64,000 nucleotides of DNA, taken from assembly GCA_003990705.1 (NCBI GenBank), contig AP018318.1, positions 3,351,501 through 3,415,500 on the forward strand, in the 5' to 3' direction. This document shows, in pieces, positions 56,463-64,000 of the stretch (positions within the stretch are counted from its first letter, which is position 1; every line of letters begins with the position of its first letter). The stretch comes from Nostoc sp. HK-01. GTDB lineage: Bacteria; Cyanobacteriota; Cyanobacteriia; Cyanobacteriales; Nostocaceae. The translations under genes were made by a program, and so were the position numbers. The notes under the pieces are model-generated. The model searched no databases. It was not told the origin of the DNA and saw nothing but the letters and a program-made list of their open reading frames with translations.

Positions 56463-57863
56463 TTGACTGAGACGAACAACCTAAACTCTTCCTTTCAGGA
56501 TGTGACCCGCAGAGAATTGCGCGATTTAGTGAGAAATCAACTGCAAATGCTGTTAGAAGCAGCAGATTTACAAGCAGCAAAAGCAATTCTTGTACCTGTA
56601 CAGCCTGCGGATATTGCGGAAGCGATTGAAGGTTTACCAGAAGCAATGCACGCTTTAGCTTTTAGGTTGCTTTCTAAAGATGAAGCGATCGCAGTTTATG
56701 AATATCTTGACTATAGCGTGCAAGAACGGCTAATTGAAGAATTAAAAAGTCAAGAAGTCCGTGATATTGTTGATCAAATGTCCTCAGATGACAGAGCTAG
56801 GCTATTTGATGAATTACCTGCAAAAGTTGTCAACCGCCTACTAGAACAATTAAGTACTACAGAACGTCAGGCTACAGCTTTGCTATTGGGTTATGAACCT
56901 AATACAGCCGGGCGAATTATGACTTTAGAGTTTATTTCTCTAAAAGAAAATATTACAGTTACGCAAGCTCTAGAGCGAATTCGCCGCTTGGCTAGTGCCA
57001 GTGAAATTATTTACTATCTTTATGTCACCGATGCAGAAAGACGGTTAACAGGGATTGTATCTTTACGAGATTTGGTCACATCTCAGCCAGAACAAATCAT
57101 TGGTGAAACTATGACCCGTGATGTTATATTTGTTCGCACAGATACAGACCAAGAAGAAGTAGCAAGAATAATTCAGAGATATGACTTTCTAGCTGTGCCT
57201 GTAGTAGATAAACAACAGCTTTTAGTCGGAATTGTCACAGTTGATGATGTCATTGATATTTTAGAAGAAGAAACCACCAAAGATATTTACGCTTTAGGTG
57301 GTGGTGTGCAGTCGAGTGGCGATAATTATTTCCAGATGAATTTAATGGAAGTAGCGCGTAAACGAGTGCTATGGTTATTTGTTTTATTAATCACTAATAC
57401 AGTTACAGGCACAATTATTAAATCTCAAGAAGATATTTTAACTAAAGTAGTCACCCTAACAGCTTTTATTCCTTTATTAACAGGAACTGGTGGTAACGTT
57501 GGCGCACAATCTTCTACAGTAGTGATTCGTGGGATGAACACAGACGAAATTCGTTCCCTTGGGCCATTACAAGTAATTGGTAGAGAAGCGATCGCTGGTT
57601 TATTGTTAGGTGGTATGTTGGGGATAGTCGCTACAGTCTGGGCTTACTTTTTGCAAGGACGAATTGAAGTTGCGATCGCAGTTGGTAGTAGTTTAATTGC
57701 AATTTCCATCTTAGCTTCCGTGTCTGGTTCCGCACTGCCATTCTTATTTCGCTTGTTGCGTTTAGACCCAGCTTTAATGTCAGCACCATTTATTACCACA
57801 GCCGTCGATGTCTTAGGAGTTTTAATTTATTTCAATCTGGCACGAGTAATATTACAGTTATAA
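56463..57863 (+). CDS. mgtE: Magnesium transporter MgtE
   Basis: A 466-aa MgtE channel: N-terminal Mg-sensing superhelical domain (about 15-140, VQPADIAEAIEGLP), two CBS domains (about 145-265, MTRDVIFVRTDTDQEEVARI and DDVIDILEEE), and five C-terminal membrane helices with GTGGNVGAQSSTVVIRG. The domains close the pore when Mg2+ is high. The start is a TTG at 56463 with GAGGAAAG upstream; no ATG fits before residue 30. Confidence 0.93.
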   Translation: MTETNNLNSSFQDVTRRELRDLVRNQLQMLLEAADLQAAKAILVPVQPADIAEAIEGLPEAMHALAFRLLSKDEAIAVYEYLDYSVQERLIEELKSQEVRDIVDQMSSDDRARLFDELPAKVVNRLLEQLSTTERQATALLLGYEPNTAGRIMTLEFISLKENITVTQALERIRRLASASEIIYYLYVTDAERRLTGIVSLRDLVTSQPEQIIGETMTRDVIFVRTDTDQEEVARIIQRYDFLAVPVVDKQQLLVGIVTVDDVIDILEEETTKDIYALGGGVQSSGDNYFQMNLMEVARKRVLWLFVLLITNTVTGTIIKSQEDILTKVVTLTAFIPLLTGTGGNVGAQSSTVVIRGMNTDEIRSLGPLQVIGREAIAGLLLGGMLGIVATVWAYFLQGRIEVAIAVGSSLIAISILASVSGSALPFLFRLLRLDPALMSAPFITTAVDVLGVLIYFNLARVILQL

Positions 57864-57951
57864 ACAAGATAAAATCTCAAACTCTTGATTCTCTCTACGT
57901 CTGTGCGCCTCTGCGTGAGCAAATTTCTCCCACATTGATCAATTCCCCCAA

Positions 57952-58245
57952 CTACTTAACTTCAAACCCCCGCAACCCTTCTGGTTTCTCATACTCAGTC
58001 ACCACCTCTTGCACTATCGCCGCAGGTGGGCCAGAGTGACACCAGCGAAGCATTTCCTCTACAACCTCCCGCGCCCCTTCAAATACCGCTTCTACCCGAC
58101 TATCAGGAAGATTTCGTACCCAACCAGTTAAACCCAACTGGCTGGCGGTATCAACTGTTGCATAGCGATAGCCCACTCCTTGAACTCTGCCAGAAATTAA
58201 GACATGGGCGCGAATTATTTTTGGTAGTTGTGTGGAATCTTGCAT
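57952..58245 (-). CDS. Acylphosphatase
   Basis: A 97-aa alpha/beta enzyme with LISGRVQGVGYRYATVD (catalytic Arg in the loop) and LTGWVRNLPDSRVEAVFEG (catalytic Asn). It hydrolyses acyl phosphates such as acetyl phosphate. Length and motifs are complete. It converges with mgtE. Confidence 0.93.
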   Translation of the reverse strand: MQDSTQLPKIIRAHVLISGRVQGVGYRYATVDTASQLGLTGWVRNLPDSRVEAVFEGAREVVEEMLRWCHSGPPAAIVQEVVTEYEKPEGLRGFEVK

Positions 58246-58487
58246 AAACTGGTCAATTCTTTACGATTTCCAGTCTACCTGTTATGTGAATCTAGTACAA
58301 AATTTTAATTGCCCACTCAATTGTTTGGCATATCAGTTGTTTAGCAAAAATAACCGCTGTAATAGTAGCTAAAGATAATGATAAATTATTGTTTGTACAT
58401 CGTCATAATCAGCGGATGCCTGCATCCCTAATTACAGATTACCATCTATCAATCTGCTAATTTTAAAATTTGAATTCTGCCTTGCTT

Positions 58488-58862
58488 ATGTCTAATTTAC
58501 CACCTTTAAATCCCGATACAATTTGGGGAATCCTCAAAGATCAAATTGATGATGTTACAGTCAATCAGTTAGTTTGGTACTACTTAGGATATCGCTATAA
58601 CTCCACAACAGATCAATGGGAAAATAACGAAGTTATCCCCGAATGGCGAGATGAATACCCAGAACCGCCTAACTTTCTCGAAAGTCGCCCTGCAACCATG
58701 AAGTTAACTCGTTCTATCCCCAAAGAATATAAACAGATTGTCAAAGAGAAATTGGGTTTTAAAGGTTACAAAATTGGGGAATTTACGCCTAGAGAAACAC
58801 GCAGAGCCACAGCCGCTAATTGGTTGTTAAGTTATTGGCAGCAACAAAATCCTGAATTATAG
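58488..58862 (+). CDS. DUF1823-type unknown protein
   Basis: A 124-aa soluble protein starting MSNLPPLNPDTIWGILKDQ. Segments VNQLVWYYLGYRYNSTTDQW and FLESRPATMKLTRSIPKEYK match a family (DUF1823) found in cyanobacteria and plastid-bearing organisms. Function unknown. ATG at 58488 is preferred over a TTG at 58470. Confidence 0.75.
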   Translation: MSNLPPLNPDTIWGILKDQIDDVTVNQLVWYYLGYRYNSTTDQWENNEVIPEWRDEYPEPPNFLESRPATMKLTRSIPKEYKQIVKEKLGFKGYKIGEFTPRETRRATAANWLLSYWQQQNPEL

Positions 58863-59233
58863 TTATTTGGGAGGTTGAAGATATTCAATAAATCTTGAGT
58901 AGTTAGACTGAAGTTATAACTCATCGCCATATAACTGCTATAGTAATATTCAGTTGATATCAGAATATGCAACTGAATATTATTGTTTAAATACCATATA
59001 TAAAATTAATTTCATTTATTTGATAAAATCTATCGCCTGATGGTAGATAGTGAATAATTGACAGATATTCCACATTTTTCCTGATTATCTCGCAAAAAAC
59101 ACCCATTTAGATATTCTCTAGTATCTCTCCAGATAGAGGAAGTGATTGTTTAATTATTTCTGTAGACCGATTTGCAAATTGATTAATAATTACGAAAATA
59201 CTAATATTCGCCTTATATACTTGAAAATTTTTT
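58863..59233. other. Intergenic region upstream of the GH13 gene
   Basis: About 370 bp, A+T-rich, with no gene or strong repeat. A short inverted ATATTCAGTTG / CAACTGAATAT pair (about 58949-58980) is the only structure noticed. Confidence 0.45.
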
Positions 59234-60892
59234 ATGGCTAATTCCATTGAATTTACTTTATTTGCCCCTTATAACAAAGGTGCTGCATTAATAGGTTCTT
59301 TTTCTGATTGGCAAGAAATTCCAATGGAAAAAGGAGAAGATGGTTATTTTCGCACAACTGTAGAATTAGAAGATGGTGTTTATCAATATAAATTCCGTGT
59401 GCAGTCAAAATCATGGTTTTTTGAAGCAGATCAATGGGTAGAGGTAACAGATCCCTATGCAACTGATATTGACGAATTAGGCGGTAAAGATAATAGTGTA
59501 ATCCGCATTAAAGATGGACAGAAAATTGTTGATACTTATGTCTGGCATCATGATGATAAATCCTTACCAGCAGACCATGAATTAGTTATTTATGAATTAC
59601 ATGTTGGGGATTTTTCTGGTGGTGAAGATGACCCTTATGCCAGAGGTAAATATAAACATGTTATTGAAAAGTTAGATTATTTGTCTGATTTAGGAATTAA
59701 TGCTATTGAGTTACTACCAGTTAAAGAATATCCTGGTGATTATAGTTGGGGTTATAACCCACGATATTTTTTTGCAACTGAATCTAGTTATGGTTCTACA
59801 GAGGGATTAAAGCAACTCATAGACGAATGCCATAGCCGGGGTATTCGAGTAATTATGGATGGGATTTATAATCACTCAGAATCTTCTAGTCCCTTAACTC
59901 AAATAGACCATGATTATTGGTATCACCATGCGCCCCGTGACCCTGATAATAGCTGGGGGCCAGAATTTAATTATGAGTTCTACGACGAAAATTTAGAGAC
60001 TTATCCCGCCCGTAAATTTATTGGTGATACAGTCCGTTTTTGGGTGCAAGAATATCATATAGATGGCATTCGCTACGATGCAGCTAGACAAATAGCTAAT
60101 TATGATTTTATGCACTGGATAGTTCAAGAAGCGAAAAAAACTGCTGGTGCTAAACCTTTTTATAATGTTGCTGAACACATCCCAGAAACTACTAGTATTA
60201 CCAACATTGATGGCCCGATGGATGGCTGTTGGCATGATAGTTTTATGCACACAGTCACAGCACATATTTGCGGTGATAGGTTTGATTTAGAAAACCTTAA
60301 GGATGTGATTGATCCGAAACGTCAAGGTTTTATGGGTGCGACTAATGTCGTTAATTATCTCACCAACCATGACCATAATCGCGTGATGGTTGAGTTAGGT
60401 AATCGGAATATTTTCGATGAAGAAGCTTTTAGGCGGATTAAATTAGGTGTCGCTATTTTGATGACGGCTGTTGGTGTACCTTTGGTATGGATGGGACAAG
60501 AGTTTGGCGAGTATAAACCTAAAACTCAAGAATCATCAAAAATTGATTGGACACTACTAGGTAATGATTTAAATCGGAGTTTATTTGATTACTACAAAGG
60601 CTTGATTCATTTACGGAAAAATAGTCATGCCTTATACACCGAAAATATTGATTTCATCCACGAAAACGCCGAAGCTAAGGTAGTGGCTTATAGCCGTTGG
60701 AATGATGAAGGTTCCCGTGTAGTTGTGGTAACAAATTTTTCCGAAAACTTTTTAGGCGGCTATCATGTGCCTAACTTTCCTTGTAGCGGTACTTGGCACG
60801 AGTGGACTGCCAATTATGATGTCGAGGCTGGCGATGATGGGATTATAACTGATCTTGGCCCTTATGAAGCTAAAGTATTCGTTTGGCAATAA
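59234..60892 (+). CDS. CBM48-GH13 glycoside hydrolase (alpha-amylase/branching-type)
   Basis: A 552-aa enzyme: an N-terminal CBM48-like domain (about 1-95, 'FTLFAPYNKGAALIGSFSDW'), a GH13 barrel (about 110-450) with nucleophile Asp in DGIRYDAAR, acid Glu in NVAEHIPE and transition-state Asp in NHDHNR, and a C-terminal beta domain. It acts on alpha-glucans. The layout resembles branching or debranching enzymes and maltooligosyl-trehalose hydrolase; the exact reaction cannot be fixed by eye. A terminator follows. Confidence 0.87.
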   Translation: MANSIEFTLFAPYNKGAALIGSFSDWQEIPMEKGEDGYFRTTVELEDGVYQYKFRVQSKSWFFEADQWVEVTDPYATDIDELGGKDNSVIRIKDGQKIVDTYVWHHDDKSLPADHELVIYELHVGDFSGGEDDPYARGKYKHVIEKLDYLSDLGINAIELLPVKEYPGDYSWGYNPRYFFATESSYGSTEGLKQLIDECHSRGIRVIMDGIYNHSESSSPLTQIDHDYWYHHAPRDPDNSWGPEFNYEFYDENLETYPARKFIGDTVRFWVQEYHIDGIRYDAARQIANYDFMHWIVQEAKKTAGAKPFYNVAEHIPETTSITNIDGPMDGCWHDSFMHTVTAHICGDRFDLENLKDVIDPKRQGFMGATNVVNYLTNHDHNRVMVELGNRNIFDEEAFRRIKLGVAILMTAVGVPLVWMGQEFGEYKPKTQESSKIDWTLLGNDLNRSLFDYYKGLIHLRKNSHALYTENIDFIHENAEAKVVAYSRWNDEGSRVVVVTNFSENFLGGYHVPNFPCSGTWHEWTANYDVEAGDDGIITDLGPYEAKVFVWQ

Positions 60893-60934
60893 CAGGATTC
60901 TCTGACATTGAGTTAGGCAGATTATAACGAAGTT

Positions 60935-60961
60935 AAGGGGGTGATATTTGCCCCCTTTTTA
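60935..60961 (+). terminator. Terminator of the GH13 gene
   Basis: Stem AAGGGGG (60935-60941) with CCCCCTT (60951-60957) followed by TTT, 42 bp past the stop codon. Confidence 0.85.
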
Positions 60962-61150
60962 TTCATGATTAGACAATGGGCGATCGCTCCAATTCTCCCC
61001 GTAACCAATTACAGTTAAACTATCAATACACTCAGGAATAAAGTCTGTTTAAATAAAAATCCATGAATTGATTGTTGTGCTTTTGACCTAAAATGTGTAT
61101 ATTACTTTTCACTCCAGCAACGAGATCATCAAAATCTCCAGAGTCTCTCC

Positions 61151-62194
61151 ATGCACAACAAATTATCTAATACTAACATTAAAAGTTCACACATCTTATT
61201 AACGCCTCACGACGTTAAGACAAGATTGCCACTCACTAAATCGGCAGAACATACAGTTTTAAAATATAGAGAAGAACTAGAACATATTTTAGATTTTCAG
61301 GATAGCAGAAAATTTATTGTAGTTGGGCCTTGTTCTATCCACGACACAAAAGCAGCGATAGAATATGCTGAGAAATTAAAAATATTAGCCGATAAAGTCA
61401 AAGATAAACTCTTATTAATTATGCGAGTTTACTTTGAAAAACCTAGAACAACAGTAGGCTGGAAAGGTCTAATTAACGACCCTGATATGGATGATTCTTT
61501 CCATGTAGAGAAAGGCTTATTAACTGCCAGAAGCTTACTATTAAAAATTACAGAATTAGAATTACCCGCTGGTACAGAAGCCTTAGATCCCATCATTCCA
61601 CAATATATTAGTGAGTTAATTACATGGTCAGCCATTGGGGCGAGAACCACAGAATCACAAACTCACAGAGAAATGTCTAGTGGACTTTCCATGCCTGTAG
61701 GTTTTAAAAATGGCACTGATGGTAATATTCAAGTAGCTTTAAATGCGCTCCACTCAGCTAAAAGTCCCCATAATTTTTTAGGGATTAATCACAAAGGACA
61801 AGTCAGCGTTTTTCAAACTAGAGGTAATCCCTACGGTCATGTGATTTTACGGGGTGGAAATCAGCCCAACTACGATGTAGCTAATGTCAAACTAGTAGAA
61901 GAAAAATTAAAAGAGTCTAACTTACCACCAAGAATTGTGATTGACTGTAGTCATGGCAATACAAATAAAGACTACAAATTGCAGTCTCAGGTATTTGAAG
62001 ATGTGATTCAACAAATCGTTAATGGTAATACATCAATAGTGGGGATGATGTTGGAATCGCATTTATATGAAGGTAATCAACCATTAAATTGCCAGCCAGA
62101 AGAATTAAAGTATGGGGTTTCTGTAACCGATAAATGTATTGGCTGGGAAGAAACAGAAAGAATTATTTTAGCAGCCCATGAAAAATTGAGGTAG
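61151..62194 (+). CDS. 3-deoxy-7-phosphoheptulonate synthase (type I-alpha)
   Basis: A 347-aa AroF/AroG/AroH-type enzyme for the first step of the shikimate pathway (phosphoenolpyruvate plus erythrose 4-phosphate). Motifs: VVGPCSIHDTKAAIEYA, VYFEKPRTTVGWKGLINDP, GARTTESQTHREM, GFKNGTDG, RGGNQPNYD and IDCSHGNTNKDY. Length is normal. The ATG at 61151 gives the family N-terminus. A short GACGTTGCA/TGCAACGTC hairpin (about 62202-62221) lies just after the stop. Confidence 0.93.
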   Translation: MHNKLSNTNIKSSHILLTPHDVKTRLPLTKSAEHTVLKYREELEHILDFQDSRKFIVVGPCSIHDTKAAIEYAEKLKILADKVKDKLLLIMRVYFEKPRTTVGWKGLINDPDMDDSFHVEKGLLTARSLLLKITELELPAGTEALDPIIPQYISELITWSAIGARTTESQTHREMSSGLSMPVGFKNGTDGNIQVALNALHSAKSPHNFLGINHKGQVSVFQTRGNPYGHVILRGGNQPNYDVANVKLVEEKLKESNLPPRIVIDCSHGNTNKDYKLQSQVFEDVIQQIVNGNTSIVGMMLESHLYEGNQPLNCQPEELKYGVSVTDKCIGWEETERIILAAHEKLR

Positions 62195-62232
62195 TAGTAG
62201 AGACGTTGCATTGCAACGTCTCTAAATTAGAT

Positions 62233-64000
62233 TCACAAAATAGTGCTAACTTCTTTCAAATAAACTCTGGTAAATGGTTCATCTTCTCCCAAGGTGTAGT
62301 CTTCAATTAACCCTTTACGTTTAATGGAAACATCATTGCCTTTTTTAATTACTACTGTGGAACCATCAACCAAATCACGCACTAACATCATTTCGGTTTC
62401 AGTGGGGTTATCTAAGATGACAATGTTGCTACCTTGATAGAACATCCCCTCTGTATTCAAAGTCTCTGATTTATACTCAGCAATTAACAAATCTAGTTTG
62501 GGATTCCGCAGTAAACTTTGGAGATTACTGTTGTAATCTGGGCGGAGAACTTTTTGTGAGCGATTAACAAAAACAGCTTCACGACAAACAGCGCCTATTG
62601 TCCATTCAGGATGTTGTAATAAAATATGGTCAATGGTTGTTTGTAGTTCCTGAACGGAGATTTTGTTAAAGGTAATAGTGGGAATTCTGGCATCAATTCC
62701 AGATGCAAAAAAAGTTTCTAAGATGCGGGATGGAACATCAACACTTTCGCCCACAGCTGGGTTGAGGTGCATCAAAATACCAGGGGCGGCGTTAATTTCT
62801 AAGATGGCAAAGTTACCCTGTTTCCAAGATTCGCCCAAATCTTCGGTAATCACATCAATGCCAAGACAAGTTAGGCGAAAATGTTGGGCAATGTCTTGAG
62901 CCAGGATAATATTATCATCATGAATTGTATGGGTGGCATTGATACTCACGCCACCAGCAGAAAGATTGGCAACTTTCCGCAGGTAGACAGTTCTACCTTT
63001 TTCTAGAATACTCTTCAAAGACAAACGCTGTTCTTCTAGATACAATTCCATCGCCTCATCAATTTGAATTTTGCTCATTGCTGAGGTGGGTGAATCTAAA
63101 CGTTCAGGTTTGCGATTTTCTTGACGGATTAATTCGTTAATGCTGGAGTAACCATCACCTGTCACCGATGCGGGACGGCGTTCTGTGGCGGCGACAAATT
63201 TGCCGTTAACACACAGTAAACGAAAATCCTTACCCGCAATGCTTTTTTCCACAATTATGCGTGCGGGTTGATTGTCGGGAATTGCTGCAAAGGCGCGACT
63301 ATAAGCTGATTCCAACTCATAAGAATCTTGTACTTCGGCGGTGACACCAATTCCTTTGTGACCAACTACAGGTTTTACCGCTACTGGGTAGCCAATTTCT
63401 CTAGCTACTATTAAGGCTTCTTTTTCACTAGCGACAATTTCACCTTTGGGAACTGGAAAGCCTAAGTTACCCAAAAAGTCTTTACAGTCATCTTTGCGGG
63501 TGGTGAAGTCGGAATCTATATGGCTATCACAGTCAAAGGTGGTAGCGACACCTCGAACGTGTTTTTTTCCCCAGCCGTATTGCATCAGTCCTTCATCCCA
63601 GAGATAAAAGGCGGGAATACCTTTTTCGTCGGCGGTGCGTAATAAGGCGTAGACTGTGGGGCCACCATAGACAGATTCGCGGAATCTGGTTTGTAATTGG
63701 ACTAGTTGGTCATCAAAGAGAAAATCTTCGTCTTGACTGATGGCTTCAAACCAATCCCACACACAATAAATTACGGCTCTAGTTGTGCGGGGATGCAGGG
63801 ATTGAATGCTAATGCGGGTAAACTTGTCCTCTGGCTTGACATTGAAGTGGCTTAGGTGCAAATCCATTTCCAGCTTTCCCACTTCTGAGGCGGTGCGTGC
63901 AAACAAATGGGCGTAAGATTCATAAGTTTGATTGCCGAGATGAGGATAGCGATCGCTAATTCTGGCAACATAATCTTCTATGGGCAAAGGTTCTCTATAC
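62233..64000 (-). CDS. Cyanophycin-synthetase-like ATP-grasp protein, 5' end beyond the window
   Basis: At least 588 codons, open to the window edge; the first internal start (TTG at 63987) is unconvincing, so the gene is probably cut at its 5' end. GGPTVYALLRTADEKGIPAF, LMQYGWGKKH, the ATP-grasp domain (YPVAVKPVVGHKGIGVT, KDFRLLCVNGKFVAATERRP, LEINAAPGI) and a short C-terminal domain (about 440-584) match the first two thirds of cyanophycin synthetase. The Mur-ligase half is reduced. This fits CphA2, which joins beta-Asp-Arg dipeptides, or a related peptide ligase. Confidence 0.75.
   Translation of the reverse strand, partial: YREPLPIEDYVARISDRYPHLGNQTYESYAHLFARTASEVGKLEMDLHLSHFNVKPEDKFTRISIQSLHPRTTRAVIYCVWDWFEAISQDEDFLFDDQLVQLQTRFRESVYGGPTVYALLRTADEKGIPAFYLWDEGLMQYGWGKKHVRGVATTFDCDSHIDSDFTTRKDDCKDFLGNLGFPVPKGEIVASEKEALIVAREIGYPVAVKPVVGHKGIGVTAEVQDSYELESAYSRAFAAIPDNQPARIIVEKSIAGKDFRLLCVNGKFVAATERRPASVTGDGYSSINELIRQENRKPERLDSPTSAMSKIQIDEAMELYLEEQRLSLKSILEKGRTVYLRKVANLSAGGVSINATHTIHDDNIILAQDIAQHFRLTCLGIDVITEDLGESWKQGNFAILEINAAPGILMHLNPAVGESVDVPSRILETFFASGIDARIPTITFNKISVQELQTTIDHILLQHPEWTIGAVCREAVFVNRSQKVLRPDYNSNLQSLLRNPKLDLLIAEYKSETLNTEGMFYQGSNIVILDNPTETEMMLVRDLVDGSTVVIKKGNDVSIKRKGLIEDYTLGEDEPFTRVYLKEVSTIL

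Overview
The window looks like the chromosome of a filamentous, probably heterocyst-type, cyanobacterium (Nostoc/Anabaena/Calothrix group). Reasons: very frequent HIP1 octamers (GCGATCGC), a CP12 gene, an SLH-plus-barrel porin, an RRM glycine-rich RNA-binding protein, a cyanophycin-synthetase-like protein, heptamer tandem repeats and many interspersed palindromic repeats of the kind typical of these genomes. No transposase, phage or CRISPR array was seen.

Region 1 (1-26.6 kb) is mostly metal and cofactor homeostasis: a copper P-type ATPase, a CPBP membrane protease, a CbtB-type cobalt protein, MntH, a His-rich Zn/Cd/Co-type P-type ATPase, a Rieske oxygenase, a copper chaperone with a DUF305 protein, a ribbon-helix-helix/Mop regulator divergent from modA, a cobalamin riboswitch followed by a DUF1636 protein and cobK, a SmtB-type zinc sensor, znuC and znuA (no znuB), Zur-like boxes and an outer-membrane porin. 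Two gene remnants and an RND efflux pair follow (26.6-32 kb), then a repeat-rich stretch.

Region 2 (33.0-38.94 kb, all on the minus strand) is the outstanding part. Downstream of one promoter with a BlaI/MecI/CopY-like palindrome lie a 66-aa protein ending in Gly (possible ubiquitin-like), a conserved 239-aa unknown, a bL12 (L7/L12) paralogue, a Ro/TROVE-like vWA protein, a 277-aa unknown and a ThiF/E1-like protein. Between these genes are six structured RNA modules. Each has the same frame: stem P1, a conserved internal loop (5' strand about CCTAAC, 3' strand AACTT) and stem P2. The sequences of P1 and P2 differ between copies while pairing is kept. The cargo of the modules mimics translation RNAs: a 58-nt copy of the 23S GTPase-associated centre with a sarcin-ricin-loop sequence, a circularly permuted 23S helix 69-71 fragment, two tRNA-like folds, a circularly permuted tRNA, an anticodon-arm-like hairpin, and a tRNA-Gly-like gene split in its anticodon loop by one module. 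I read this as an undescribed ribosome/tRNA-mimic RNA system coupled to a Ro-like protein and possibly to a ubiquitin-like pathway. A decoy, sensor or repair function against RNA-cleaving toxins is my inference.

Region 3 (39-52.5 kb) has a Mesh1-like HD hydrolase, a methanogen-output-domain protein with a histidine kinase, a GTPase, CP12, TlyA, small unknown proteins, two toxin-antitoxin pairs flanking a HEAT-repeat/NACHT-like protein, and a TIGR04283-type glycosyltransferase. Region 4 (52.6-64 kb) has paired TVP38/TMEM64 membrane proteins with a mercuric-reductase-like flavoprotein, MgtE, acylphosphatase, a DUF1823-type protein, a CBM48-GH13 enzyme, DAHP synthase and a cyanophycin-synthetase-like ATP-grasp protein that runs off the right edge.

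Intergenic DNA throughout is rich in repeats, including a 41-bp palindrome inserted inside other repeats at several loci. All similarity statements come from reading motifs by eye; no database search was run.
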